Part shown: piece after piece, positions 54,141 through 63,272 of the stretch | How positions within the stretch are numbered: the stretch's first letter is position 1 | Layout: each line of letters starts with the position of its first letter | Source of the DNA: BOKV01 sp049289295 | Lineage (GTDB): Bacteria; Pseudomonadota; Alphaproteobacteria; Rhizobiales; Rhizobiaceae | DNA length: 64,000 nt | Assembly: GCA_049289295.1 (NCBI GenBank) | Contig: JBATLL010000124.1 | Location: forward strand, 62,001 to 126,000 | Direction of reading: 5' to 3' | Program-made: the position numbers and the translations under genes | The notes under the pieces: generated by a model | What the model was told of the DNA's origin: nothing | What the model saw: the letters and a program-made list of their open reading frames with translations, nothing else | The model's database searches: none

Positions 54141-54729
54141 AAACAATGAACTGACCCGACCTTGGCACCAGTCCTTTTATCTTGCTTTCCTAATCGGGCC
54201 TCTAACCCGCTGACAAATCACAACAAATCCATCTCCATCCATCATTCCTGACGCTTCAAAAAAGTGATCGGCATCCCGGTTCAAGTCATCTTTTCACGCG
54301 CATTTAGGCATCGATCCGTACGTTTCATGCGTTCCTTCGGGCTTGGCGAATGACACTCTTTCATGTGCAATGCTGGCCCAGGCTCATCGTCTCAATTCTG
54401 TAAATCGGGGCAGTTCAAGTGATCAAACCGCACTCAATTCGAAGGTCGAACCGGTGCAGACAAGATATCGAACATACCCCGTTTCGCGATCCCGTCCGGG
54501 ATGCTTCCGCGCGCGCGGATTGGGTGATTGGTAGAGGGATTGTGTCACTTTCCTTGAGGTTTCAGTTGCTCGGTTCGGATGCAATTCTGCGCGTATTCAG
54601 GCCATTTTCGACGGGCTTACAGTTGGGAACGATTGACACTCGAAGACCGCACGAACCACAACTTCGTCGCAATGGTGTCGATTTGGAGTCTTCAGAAAGC
54701 CTGTGATCAAACATACATTTTCTTGATGA
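54141..54729. other. Gene-poor stretch between the integrase remnant and the LysR gene
   Basis: About 590 bp with only short, family-less reading frames (for example 54343-54534 and 54419-54706 on the plus strand). I see no tRNA fold, transposase or strong hairpin. Composition is lower in GC than the core genome. It may hold decayed island DNA. Confidence 0.5.
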
Positions 54730-54749
54730 TTTGAATTTAATAATTCAAA
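54730..54749. promoter_or_regulatory. Perfect inverted repeat upstream of the LysR gene
   Basis: TTTGAATT-taat-AATTCAAA, 8-bp arms with a 4-base spacer, ends 21 bp before the LysR ATG. LysR proteins usually bind dyad sites near their own gene; this is the best operator candidate, for autoregulation. Confidence 0.55.
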
Positions 54750-54770
54750 AAACAGATGTATTGATATGCT

Positions 54771-55703
54771 ATGAACCAGCGCCAATTGGAAGCATTCAGG
54801 GCAACCATGCGCAGCGGCTCCATAACAGAAGCTGCTGCGATGATGCATATTTCCCAGCCAAGTGTGAGCCGGCTTATTGGCGATCTGGAACGATCAGTGG
54901 GCTTCGATCTGTTTCTCAGATCAGGTCGAGGTCTTACACCTACCATAGAAGCAAAGGCCTTTTATCAGGGTGTGGAAGGCATGTTTGCAGGTATTGAAAG
55001 ATTGGAGGATCTGGCAAGGACAATCAGGACAACAAGCACCGGGATGATTTCAATTGGCACGATCCAGTCAATTGCAGCAATTGAGGTGCCAAAAGCAGTC
55101 AATACCATTTATCAGCGACTGCCTGAGATCAATTTCATGATCCAGTCCCGCAACACCCCGGCCATTCTCGACGCCATCCAGACGCACCAACTCGACATTG
55201 GTATTGTCGGCAGGCAACCACCCTATGACGGGGTAGAGGTGCTCTTCCAGACGGTCGCACCTTATGTCTGCCTGATGCCTGAAGACCATGAACTGGCTGG
55301 TGACATGGGACCGGTAGATCTTGAAGAACTTGTTGCCACAGATGAATTCGTGACGTTTGGCGGAGCATTTCCCGATACCATGATGGAAATTGACAGTGTT
55401 CTGGCCCACAAGATGCAGCAACGGTCACGCCTTTTCGCCACAAACATGCCGGTTGCCGGTTCACTTGTGCGCGAAGCAGGAGTCCTGGCAATCGCTGACC
55501 CCTTTTCTGCGGAACAGGCGGTATTGATGGGAGGAGTTATCTTCAGACCACTGACCCAGGAACTGAAGTATCATGTATCGATCATTACACCTGGAAAAGA
55601 TCGCCTCTCGAGGGCTGCACTGGAGTTTGTTGAAGTCCTTGCAAATCGGATCTCCCATCGGGTGGAAGTAGTCAAACGCTACGGTACTGTTTCCCATCCA
55701 TAG
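54771..55703 (+). CDS. LysR-family transcriptional regulator
   Basis: A 310-residue regulator. The N-terminal HTH is MNQRQLEAFRATMRSGSITEAA...ISQPSVSRLIGDLE, followed by the linker helix and a periplasmic-binding-like ligand domain (about 90-300). It stands 98 bp upstream of the FMN oxidase gene in the same direction, so it is the likely activator of the catabolic genes with an island metabolite as inducer. LysR genes are often divergent from their targets; here they are tandem, which is less usual. Confidence 0.93.
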   Translation: MNQRQLEAFRATMRSGSITEAAAMMHISQPSVSRLIGDLERSVGFDLFLRSGRGLTPTIEAKAFYQGVEGMFAGIERLEDLARTIRTTSTGMISIGTIQSIAAIEVPKAVNTIYQRLPEINFMIQSRNTPAILDAIQTHQLDIGIVGRQPPYDGVEVLFQTVAPYVCLMPEDHELAGDMGPVDLEELVATDEFVTFGGAFPDTMMEIDSVLAHKMQQRSRLFATNMPVAGSLVREAGVLAIADPFSAEQAVLMGGVIFRPLTQELKYHVSIITPGKDRLSRAALEFVEVLANRISHRVEVVKRYGTVSHP

Positions 55704-55801
55704 ACAATCCGCATAAGCACCACTGCTTTTTCGATTGGTTTGCGTGTTCCCTAAACAGGTATTGTTGCTTCCAATGCTGATAAGGCAGGCTGGAGCTTTA
55801 C

Positions 55802-57001
55802 ATGAAAATCCCGACAGGAATTCCACCAAGCCGCAAGATATTTGCGACGGAAGACGCACGAAACATCGCTTCGTTCCGCTTGCCGCGACTGGTCTATGAT
55901 TTCATCGAGGGAGCAGCCGGACGCGAAATCGCGTCTATCCGCAACTGTCAGCGCTTTGATGAGTTGATGTTGCAGTCGCGGGTCATGAGTGTCTCTGGAA
56001 AGCGCTCGCTCGAAACAAGTTTTCTGGGCAACACCTTTGGCTTGCCTTTCGGCGTGGCGCCAATGGGAATGTGCGATCTGGCCTGGCCTGGCGCTGATCG
56101 GTACTTGGGTGAAATGGCGAGACTGCACGACGTCCCGGTCTGCCTATCCTCAGCTGCATCAAGTTCCATCGAACAGATGCGGAATTGGGCAGAGCACAAT
56201 GCCTGGTTCCAGCTTTATGTCGGCAAATCCACCGACTATTCCATGCAATTGGTCAAACGGGCTGCAAATGCGGGCTATGAAACCCTGGTCCTTACCGTGG
56301 ATGTGCCCCAGGTTTCGAGACGGACACGCGACCTTCGAAACGGATTTTCTGTCCCATTTTCAATGGGCTTCAAACAGTTTGTCGACTTTGCCCTTCATCC
56401 GCGGTGGTCCCTGGCAACACTCGTAAATGGCGTCCCTGGCCCGGCAAACTACGCCGCTGGCGAAGATGAGAAATTTGATCGCCATGGCAACCGCGAGGGA
56501 GCCAATTGGGATTTTCTTGAAAAACTCCGCCTTGCCTGGAAGGGCAAGCTGATAGTCAAGGGCATCACGTCGCCAACTGATGCAATCCGGATAAGAAGCA
56601 TGGGCATTGATGCGGTATATGTGTCCAATCATGGCGGCCGCCAGTTGGATAGTGCGCCACCTGCGATAGACTTACTGCCGACCATTCGCGAGGCGGTGGG
56701 ACCGACCTATCCACTGATTTTCGACAGTGGCATTCGCAATGGCGAAGACGTCGTCAAGGCGCTTGCTCTCGGTGCCAACTTCGTGATGATCGGTCGCCCT
56801 TGGCTATATGCCCTGGGAGCAGAAGGCATTGTGGGACTGAACGCTCTTTTTACTGCCTTTGCAGGGGACATCAGCAATGTCATGGCCCAACTTGGCGCAA
56901 ACTCCACATGTCAGATAACAGGCAAGGCGATTTATTCCTGCCCAACAACCCATTCAAACCTGACAGAACCCCGGCAAATGGTCTCAAATAGGCAGGCCTG
57001 A
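55802..57001 (+). CDS. FMN-dependent alpha-hydroxy-acid oxidase/dehydrogenase
   Basis: A 399-residue flavoenzyme of the family of glycolate oxidase, L-lactate dehydrogenase (LldD) and mandelate dehydrogenase (MdlB). It shows the usual FDELMLQSRVM and GLPFGVAPMGM start, substrate/FMN contacts LTVDVPQVSRRTRDLRNGF and KLIVKGI, the catalytic His277 in YVSNHGGRQLDSAPPA, and the FMN phosphate region FDSGIRNGEDVVKALALGA. It should oxidise an (S)-2-hydroxyacid to a 2-oxoacid. No membrane-anchoring loop like that of MdlB is obvious. The ThDP enzyme gene starts 24 bp later, so a two-step pathway is likely. Confidence 0.93.
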   Translation: MKIPTGIPPSRKIFATEDARNIASFRLPRLVYDFIEGAAGREIASIRNCQRFDELMLQSRVMSVSGKRSLETSFLGNTFGLPFGVAPMGMCDLAWPGADRYLGEMARLHDVPVCLSSAASSSIEQMRNWAEHNAWFQLYVGKSTDYSMQLVKRAANAGYETLVLTVDVPQVSRRTRDLRNGFSVPFSMGFKQFVDFALHPRWSLATLVNGVPGPANYAAGEDEKFDRHGNREGANWDFLEKLRLAWKGKLIVKGITSPTDAIRIRSMGIDAVYVSNHGGRQLDSAPPAIDLLPTIREAVGPTYPLIFDSGIRNGEDVVKALALGANFVMIGRPWLYALGAEGIVGLNALFTAFAGDISNVMAQLGANSTCQITGKAIYSCPTTHSNLTEPRQMVSNRQA

Positions 57002-57025
57002 ACAAAAACTGGAGAACTTATTCGG

Positions 57026-58744
57026 ATGGATGAAATAGGCAAAATTCGTGGCGGTGCCCTGTTGGCGCGGGCTTTGAAAGAAAAGGGCGTTGATCATGTA
57101 TTCACGCTTGCCGGTGGCTTCTGCAATCCCGCGCTCGAAGGCCTTATGGAGTGCCAGATACCCGTCATCAATTGTCCCCACGAACAGATCGCCGGTCATT
57201 TGGCCGATGGTCACTCACGAATAACGCGCAAACCAGCGGTTTGCCTTGTCGGTCCCGAAGGATTTGCAAACGCCGTACCAGCGATGCTGGAAGCTGGTGG
57301 TGAACGCAGCCCGGTAATATTCATCACCGGATCATCCACGTTGAAGCGGCAAGGTGCTGGTGGCTTCAAGGAGATTGACGACGTTGCCATCGCCGCTCCT
57401 CTCGTAAAATATTCGGTACAGATCACGGATGGCGAGCGGATCAGCGAATTTGTCAACAGGGCCTGGACAGCGGCAACCACCGGCTATCCAGGACCCGTAC
57501 ATCTTTCGCTCCCCGTCGACATTATGTTCTCGTCCTTTGCAACCGATGCCGGACTTGAAGAACGCCCGTTCAATCGCACGAGCCGGCCGGTGCCACGTGC
57601 ATGGCCTGACCCATCTGCCTTGTCGGCAATTCTTGGCCGCATAAGTGAGGCTGAGCGTCCGGTAATCATCGCTGGGCACGGTGTGTGGTGGTCAAGGGCA
57701 GAAAAAGAGCTTGCGAGGGTAGCCGAGGTCCTTCGGCTGCCCGTTTTCAACGTACCCTATCACTCCAAGCTTCTGGGTGAGGAATGCGAAGCCTATATGG
57801 GACTCGCTGATTTTCACCAGTATCACCCAAGCAAACCGGCCATTCATGAAGCTGATCTGGTTGTGCTGATCGGTGGCCGTCTCGACAACCAGATGAATTT
57901 TGGAAATCCGCCATTCTTCACAGCCAGCCAGAAATTGGTTTGCATAAACGGTAGCCACGAGGAACTTGAACACAATCAGGCTGCAGACGAAATTTTGCTT
58001 TCGGACCCCCTAGCCTTTCTCGAAGCTCTGTCAGGCATCAGCAAAACCTGGCCGCAATGGTTCGATCTGCAACGCCAGCGCCGCGCTGCATGGGTCGATG
58101 AATGGCACGCCCATATTGCGGAGGAATCTGAAAAACCTGGCAAGATGCACCCCTTGCAATTGTCCCTGGATGTACAGGAATTGATGCAGAATGATGATTG
58201 GCTGATCTTTGATGGTGGCAACACGCACTTCTGGTCAGAGATCGCTGTAAACATGGCTGGATGGCGCGGGCGAAAGCTGGGCGGGATCATGCACCCTGGC
58301 AACTACTCGCTCCTGGGAGTAGGTGTGTCGTTTGCAATTTCAGCCAAGGCGCTCAACCCGAAACAAAATGTGGTCCTGATTAGCGGAGACGGTGCATTTC
58401 TGTCAGGTGGGCTGTCCATTGAGGCGGCATTTCAGGAAGGCCTGCCCATCACCATAGTGATCGACAATAATGGCGGACTCGATTGCATCAGTCAGCAACA
58501 GGAACGTCTGTTTGAAAGTGGCCGCCATTTTGCTACCGACTTCAGGGACATACCTTTTCATGCAATGTGCGAAGGAATGGGTGGTCATGGTGAATTGGTC
58601 GAGACCCGCGAACAACTGGCACCTGCCCTCCAGCGCGCAATGGCCAGCGGAAAGGTCGCTGTCGTCAATGTCAAGTGCCGCGGAGTGATCAGCCCGATTG
58701 TGGCAGCAACATCAGACAAGCGCGAAAAGGCATCGATCGAATAA
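57026..58744 (+). CDS. Thiamine-diphosphate enzyme, acetolactate synthase/decarboxylase type
   Basis: A 572-residue ThDP enzyme with the three usual domains. The N-terminal Pyr domain has the cofactor-activating Glu53 in NCPHEQIAGHLADGHSR. The middle domain has VIIAGHGVWWSRAEKEL and LIGGRLDNQMNFGNPPFF. The C-terminal PP domain holds ISGDGAFLSGGLSIEAAFQEG...VIDNNGG (Mg-ThDP site, GDG at 454-456). The middle region resembles 2-hydroxyacyl-CoA lyase/oxalyl-CoA decarboxylase and acetolactate synthase. The neighbour oxidase suggests a 2-oxoacid substrate, giving an aldehyde plus CO2 or a carboligation product. It overlaps the start of the transthyretin-like gene (TAATG). Confidence 0.9.
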   Translation: MDEIGKIRGGALLARALKEKGVDHVFTLAGGFCNPALEGLMECQIPVINCPHEQIAGHLADGHSRITRKPAVCLVGPEGFANAVPAMLEAGGERSPVIFITGSSTLKRQGAGGFKEIDDVAIAAPLVKYSVQITDGERISEFVNRAWTAATTGYPGPVHLSLPVDIMFSSFATDAGLEERPFNRTSRPVPRAWPDPSALSAILGRISEAERPVIIAGHGVWWSRAEKELARVAEVLRLPVFNVPYHSKLLGEECEAYMGLADFHQYHPSKPAIHEADLVVLIGGRLDNQMNFGNPPFFTASQKLVCINGSHEELEHNQAADEILLSDPLAFLEALSGISKTWPQWFDLQRQRRAAWVDEWHAHIAEESEKPGKMHPLQLSLDVQELMQNDDWLIFDGGNTHFWSEIAVNMAGWRGRKLGGIMHPGNYSLLGVGVSFAISAKALNPKQNVVLISGDGAFLSGGLSIEAAFQEGLPITIVIDNNGGLDCISQQQERLFESGRHFATDFRDIPFHAMCEGMGGHGELVETREQLAPALQRAMASGKVAVVNVKCRGVISPIVAATSDKREKASIE

Positions 58745-59079
58745 TGGCGCTTGTTACCTCACATACGCTCAATGGCACCGACGGAACCCACGCCGCAGGC
58801 ATTTTCGTATCACTCACAAACCTTGCAACAGGAACCATGCTTTTTTCAGCTACCACGGATGAAGGGGGAAGACTATCAAGCACGATTGCGCCTTCCTTGA
58901 TTGATCCTGAAGTCACCCATGAATTGCTGTTTGATGTAAAGCTCTATTGGGCAGCGCGCCGATTGCCCGCAACAGTCAATGAGATTGCCTTGCGTCTTGT
59001 TATGGCTGATCCTGACGGTTCCTATCACCTGCCAATCATAATCAACCCCAATTCCTATTCCATGTGGAGCTCTGCCTGA
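58744..59079 (+). CDS. Transthyretin-like (5-hydroxyisourate hydrolase family) protein
   Basis: A 111-residue protein of the HIUase/transthyretin fold. VTSHTLNGTDGTHAAGIFVSL resembles the family start, with His7; DEGGRLSST holds Arg43; VMADPDGSYHLPIIINPNSYS resembles the C-terminal strand, with His95. These are the three catalytic positions of HIUase, and all are kept. The diagnostic C-terminal YRGS, however, is replaced by MWSSA. No urate genes (uricase, OHCU decarboxylase) are nearby, so another substrate is likely. ATG 58744 overlaps the ThDP gene stop, and the stop overlaps the next gene start (TGATG), a tight co-translation block. Confidence 0.82.
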   Translation: MALVTSHTLNGTDGTHAAGIFVSLTNLATGTMLFSATTDEGGRLSSTIAPSLIDPEVTHELLFDVKLYWAARRLPATVNEIALRLVMADPDGSYHLPIIINPNSYSMWSSA

Positions 59080-60188
59080 TGGATGGCCTGAACATGTCGC
59101 GGCGAATTCGTCGCACCCCCTATACTGACCGGGTAGAAGCTGTGGGCGTTCGCGGTTTCTCTGTTGTCAATCACATGCTTTTGCCAAAGGCCTTTCAGAC
59201 CAGCGTCGAAGAGGACTACTGGCACCTTCGTGAACACGTCCAGATCTGGGATGTATCATGCCAGCGACAGGTCGAAATCGTGGGCCCTGATGCGGCAGCA
59301 CTTGTACAATGGATGACCCCGCGAAACATTGGCAAGGCAAAGACCGGAGATTGCCTTTACATCCCGCTGATCGATAACGATGCGGGCCTGATCAATGACC
59401 CTGTGATGCTGAAACTCGACGAGGACCGGTTCAGATTGTCGATCGCTGATAGTGATGTACTTCTATATACCTTGGGCCTGGCAATTGGGCGGGGAATGAA
59501 TGCGAAAATCAGCGAACCGGATGTTTCGCCTCTCGCCATTCAGGGACCCAAAGCCGAAGATCTGTTGGCGAAACTATTTGGCGATCATATTCGCAAAATT
59601 GGCTTCTTCAAGTTTGACTGGATTGAATTCAGGGGTACCCGTCAATTGATTGCCCGGTCTGGCTATTCCAGACAAGGCGGCTTCGAAATCTACCTTGAAG
59701 GCAGCCATCTTGGAGCAGACCTTTGGGACACAGTGTGGGATGCAGGCCAGGAATTCAACATCAGGCCGGGATGTCCCAATCTCATCGAGCGTATCGAAGG
59801 CGGACTGTTTTCATATGGCAATGAAATGACACGCGATAACAATCCGTTGGAGATCGGACTTTCCAAATTCTGCACCCTTGATGGTTCCATTGACTATATT
59901 GGTCGCACCGCCCTTGAAAAAATTGCAACGCTTGGCATAGCACGCGAAATCCGCGGTATTGTCTTCGACGGAGCACCCTGTCCAACCTGCTCCAAACTGT
60001 GGCCGGTAACGGTTGGAGACCGGAAGGTGGGTCAGGTAACCTCAGCCATCTGGTCGCCGCGCCTCAAACGCAATGTCGGTCAATCAATGATTGACCGTGG
60101 GTTTTGGGACGCAGGACAGGAAGTCATCGTTCATGTCCAGGATGGTACAAAGGCCAGAGGTGGAGTGGTAAATTTCCCGATTGTCTAG
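59079..60188 (+). CDS. DmdA-like GcvT-family folate-dependent demethylase
   Basis: A 369-residue aminomethyltransferase-fold protein. RRIRRTPYTDRVEAVGVRGFSVVNHMLLP, EHVQIWDVSCQRQVEIVGPDAA, SPLAIQGPKAEDLL, ARSGYSRQGGFEIY and NLIERIEGGLFSYGNEMTRDNNP are the pattern of dimethylsulfoniopropionate demethylase DmdA and close relatives, which pass a methyl group to tetrahydrofolate. DMSP itself as substrate is uncertain since the context is hydroxyacid catabolism. ATG 59079 is used because it overlaps the previous stop; ATG 59094 is an alternative. Confidence 0.85.
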   Translation: MDGLNMSRRIRRTPYTDRVEAVGVRGFSVVNHMLLPKAFQTSVEEDYWHLREHVQIWDVSCQRQVEIVGPDAAALVQWMTPRNIGKAKTGDCLYIPLIDNDAGLINDPVMLKLDEDRFRLSIADSDVLLYTLGLAIGRGMNAKISEPDVSPLAIQGPKAEDLLAKLFGDHIRKIGFFKFDWIEFRGTRQLIARSGYSRQGGFEIYLEGSHLGADLWDTVWDAGQEFNIRPGCPNLIERIEGGLFSYGNEMTRDNNPLEIGLSKFCTLDGSIDYIGRTALEKIATLGIAREIRGIVFDGAPCPTCSKLWPVTVGDRKVGQVTSAIWSPRLKRNVGQSMIDRGFWDAGQEVIVHVQDGTKARGGVVNFPIV

Positions 60189-60213
60189 GGGCAATGGTTC
60201 ACTGACGAAATCG

Positions 60214-61239
60214 TCACATGCTGGCGGCTGATCGAAGCATTTCCCATGTCCGCTCGGGAAGCAGCACGTTTTCAGAACCTGCCTTCCGGTTTCGCTCACG
60301 CTCGCCGGGAATTTCCACTTTCTCAAACCCCTCGGCTGGCGGGCAGGTTCTAAGGTCAGTCAGAATTTCTTCAGCAGCAACCTGAAAAACGCCCGCTTCG
60401 CGATAACAGGATGTATCTACCATAAGGATGAATGTATTACTTTCCACTGTGGCCGGGCCGAGCATGGCATCACAGATCAATTCCCCCATTGTCGCAAGTC
60501 CATAACCAAGTACTCCACCCTTGGGTAGAATGGCGCCGCCAGCAAAATAGTCTTCCGGATCCTGCGTAGCATTTCCGTTACGATCAACAATGCAGCCTTT
60601 TGGCAACTCCGCCCCTGCCCTGCGCGCTGCGTAAATCCATCCGCCGGCAATTTGGCTTGTAGCACAATCAATTACTACCGGCCCATCATCTCCTCCGGGG
60701 ATTCCCATGCACCATGGGTTGGTAGGCAGGATTGCCTTGCTACCGCCATGTGGAGCCACCATACGCCAACGGTCTCGAGCTCCACCGCCACACGCTATGA
60801 ACAATATTCCAGCCGAAGCAGCCATTTCCGCAAACGCGCCCAGACGTCCTGTATGCCCGGTATTGCGAACAGCAATTGCGACAAGCCCTTTTTCATGGGC
60901 TGCTGAAATGCCCGATTGAGTGGCAACCCGCATGGCAGGGATACCAAGTCCACCGCCACCATCAACAAAGAGAGTGGATGGGCCGGTGTTGGAAATCTGC
61001 GGAACAGCATTCGCCATCAGGTAACCACGTTGAAATTCATCATGGTATTGCAGTACCCGCATGATGCCGTGGGATTCGACGCCACTAAGATCGGCGTCCA
61101 GAAGATGCTCGACAATCTCCCTGCAATCGTCTTCGCTGCACCCTGCTTTTTTCAGGATGGTTATCCCTGCCACGCGCGCCTCATGAACCGGAACAACCAC
61201 TCTTTCCTCAGAAAGGATCAGTTTTCCAGGGGCTATCAT
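60214..61239 (-). CDS. Ldh2-family NAD(P)-dependent 2-hydroxyacid dehydrogenase
   Basis: A 341-residue dehydrogenase of the malate/L-sulfolactate/ureidoglycolate (Ldh2, YiaK, AllD, ComC) family. Signatures: DLSGVESHGIMRVLQY with the catalytic His, VAIAVRNTGHTGRLGAFAE, APHGGSKAILPTNPW, VIDCATSQIAGGW and GGVLGYGLATMGE. It may oxidise a 2-hydroxyacid or reduce the oxoacid in the same pathway as the FMN enzyme, perhaps with the other stereoisomer. Its ATG overlaps the stop of the ABC gene by ATGA, so importer and dehydrogenase are one transcript convergent to the DmdA-like gene. Confidence 0.92.
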   Translation of the reverse strand: MIAPGKLILSEERVVVPVHEARVAGITILKKAGCSEDDCREIVEHLLDADLSGVESHGIMRVLQYHDEFQRGYLMANAVPQISNTGPSTLFVDGGGGLGIPAMRVATQSGISAAHEKGLVAIAVRNTGHTGRLGAFAEMAASAGILFIACGGGARDRWRMVAPHGGSKAILPTNPWCMGIPGGDDGPVVIDCATSQIAGGWIYAARRAGAELPKGCIVDRNGNATQDPEDYFAGGAILPKGGVLGYGLATMGELICDAMLGPATVESNTFILMVDTSCYREAGVFQVAAEEILTDLRTCPPAEGFEKVEIPGERERNRKAGSENVLLPERTWEMLRSAASM

Positions 61240-63272
61240 TCTGCTGCAATCTTTCCCTGTCTGATCGTGAGTTCCGCTATATCCATATGGCATCTTATGG
61301 CATGACCATCGCGCCCCGTTTGCCAGGGCGGTGCGGTTGTTTCACAGACCGGTCCAATCTTGCGTGGGCATCGGCGCTGAAAGGGGCAACCAGTCTCAGG
61401 TGGGGACGATTCCACCACATCATCTGCGCTCAAGATGGGTGCAGTATCGGGATCGGGTTCAAGCACAGCACCCAAAAGAACTTCCGTGTAAGGATGGGAT
61501 GGCGATGAATATACATCTGACGACGGACCCAATTCACAGAGCCGCCCCTGATACAACACGGCGACACGGTCTGAAAGTGCTCGAACAACCGCCAGATCAT
61601 GGCTTACAAAAATATAGGTTGTTCCTTGTTTTGCCTTCAGGTCGTTGAGTAGATCCAGCACTGCCGCCTGAACAGAAACATCCAGCGCAGAAGTCACTTC
61701 ATCACACAGCACCACATCCGGATCAGCGGCAAATGCTCGCGCAATTGCAACCCGCTGCTTTTCACCCCCTGAAAGCTGGCTTGGCAACCGGTCCAGGTAA
61801 TGTGATCCAAGGCGCACCTTGTCGAGTATTTCAAGACTGCGCGCATGTAACGCCTCACCCGACAGGCCAAAATACAGCTTCAGGGGTTGAGCCAATATTT
61901 CCGCTATCGTTTGGCGTGGATTCAAGCTGTCATCGGGATTCTGAAATATCAGTTGTACTTTGCGCAAGTGTTCGGGACGCCGTTTTTCAACCGCAAGCGC
62001 CAAAGATTCACCATCTGCAACACGGATTCTGCCGGACAATGGCGGCAAAAGTCCTGCGATGGATTTCAAAATGGTAGACTTCCCGGAGCCGCTTTCGCCA
62101 ACCAGGCCAAGAGTTTCCCCTTTTGCAACCGCAATGGAAATTCCCTCGACTGTCGGAGCGCCTGCTTCCCTTCCAAGCAGCCGGTCTACAAGGGTGGACT
62201 GGCGGTATGTGATGGAAAGCTCCTCAAGCCCAAGTGCGACAGTCGAATCTGTGACTGCATTTGCCGGAACAGTACCGTTGCCGGCAAGCAAAGGTTGATC
62301 TGAGCGGATTGGGAAAAAGCATCTCACTGCTTCCCCATCTTTGGATATCTCAAGCGGTGGTCGTTCCTGAAGACAGCGTTCTTGCCGATGGGCACAGCGA
62401 TCAACGAAAGAACAACCCAAACCCGCCCCACCAGGCGCTGGAGGGCGTCCATCCAATGCGACTGGAAGGCGTGGATCGCTGATCTTCGGAATAGATGCCA
62501 GCAATCCGCGAGCGTAGGGATGGACAGGTGCCCGCAGCACCTGGCGCGTGGTTCCTTCAAGCACTATTTCACCGGCATACATGACCACCACTCGATCACA
62601 AACACGGGCAATGGCTCCCAGGTCATGGCTGACATAAACCATCCCCATGCCTCGTTCACGGGCGACGTCGCGCAACAATTCCAGAATGTGGGCCTGGGTG
62701 GTAACATCAAGGCCGGTTGTTGGTTCGTCCAGCAACAATGCTTCCGGCTCGCCAGCCAGAGCCATTGCGATCGCAACGCGCTGTTGTTGGCCGCCGGACA
62801 ATTCGTGTGGAAAGCGTTCCATGATTGCCTCAGGATCTGGCAAGCGCACCTGGCCAAGCAGTCCAACGGCTTTTTCCTGATGATGCTCTTCCGGCACTGA
62901 CGAATGCAATCGCAAGGCTTCAATTACCTGTGAGCCCACCCGAAGCGTCGGCGTGAGCGATTGCCCTGAATTCTGCGGTATAAGCGCAAGTTGCCCGCCA
63001 CGAATTTTTTCAAGCTCCTTGCGGGGCTTTGCAAACATGTCATTGTCCTGAAACGTGACGGCTCCGTCGAGTTTCCGCAATCCGCGTTTGAGATACCCCA
63101 TCATTGCCAGCGCAAGGGTGGATTTTCCTGACCCGCTTTCGCCAACAATGCCAAGGCTCTCTCCGGCTTCAACATCAAGATCGATGTTGCGCAATACAGG
63201 CAGTGTCTCACCGGTACGACCTGTAAAGCCGATCGACAGATTGTTGATCCTTATCATCCCGCCTCTGGCCAT
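61236..63272 (-). CDS. Fused dual ATP-binding ABC protein (Dpp/Opp/GsiA type)
   Basis: A 678-residue protein with two ATPases in tandem, as in YejF and GsiA. First: Walker A GESGSGKST, signature FPHELSGGQQQRVAIA, Walker B ALLLDEP, with a C-terminal DppD-like cysteine cluster. Second: Walker A GESGSGKST, signature LPSQLSGGEKQRVAIA, VVLCDEVTSALD, and a DppF-like cysteine end. It powers import of a peptide, opine or similar compound. Start ATG 63272 overlaps the permease stop. A substrate-binding protein and second permease should lie beyond the right edge. Confidence 0.95.
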   Translation of the reverse strand: MARGGMIRINNLSIGFTGRTGETLPVLRNIDLDVEAGESLGIVGESGSGKSTLALAMMGYLKRGLRKLDGAVTFQDNDMFAKPRKELEKIRGGQLALIPQNSGQSLTPTLRVGSQVIEALRLHSSVPEEHHQEKAVGLLGQVRLPDPEAIMERFPHELSGGQQQRVAIAMALAGEPEALLLDEPTTGLDVTTQAHILELLRDVARERGMGMVYVSHDLGAIARVCDRVVVMYAGEIVLEGTTRQVLRAPVHPYARGLLASIPKISDPRLPVALDGRPPAPGGAGLGCSFVDRCAHRQERCLQERPPLEISKDGEAVRCFFPIRSDQPLLAGNGTVPANAVTDSTVALGLEELSITYRQSTLVDRLLGREAGAPTVEGISIAVAKGETLGLVGESGSGKSTILKSIAGLLPPLSGRIRVADGESLALAVEKRRPEHLRKVQLIFQNPDDSLNPRQTIAEILAQPLKLYFGLSGEALHARSLEILDKVRLGSHYLDRLPSQLSGGEKQRVAIARAFAADPDVVLCDEVTSALDVSVQAAVLDLLNDLKAKQGTTYIFVSHDLAVVRALSDRVAVLYQGRLCELGPSSDVYSSPSHPYTEVLLGAVLEPDPDTAPILSADDVVESSPPETGCPFQRRCPRKIGPVCETTAPPWQTGRDGHAIRCHMDIAELTIRQGKIAAE

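Noticed and set aside
53370..54146. A 258-codon minus-strand frame opposite the integrase
   Set aside because: It is antisense to the well-conserved catalytic domain of the recombinase.
54141..54770. Possible tRNA or small RNA in the gap after the integrase
   Set aside because: No cloverleaf, T-loop or terminator-like stem was found by eye; short frames there are also unconvincing.
58675..59079. Longer start for the transthyretin-like gene
   Set aside because: The extra residues lie in the end of the ThDP enzyme gene; the ATG at 58744 gives the usual length and family start.
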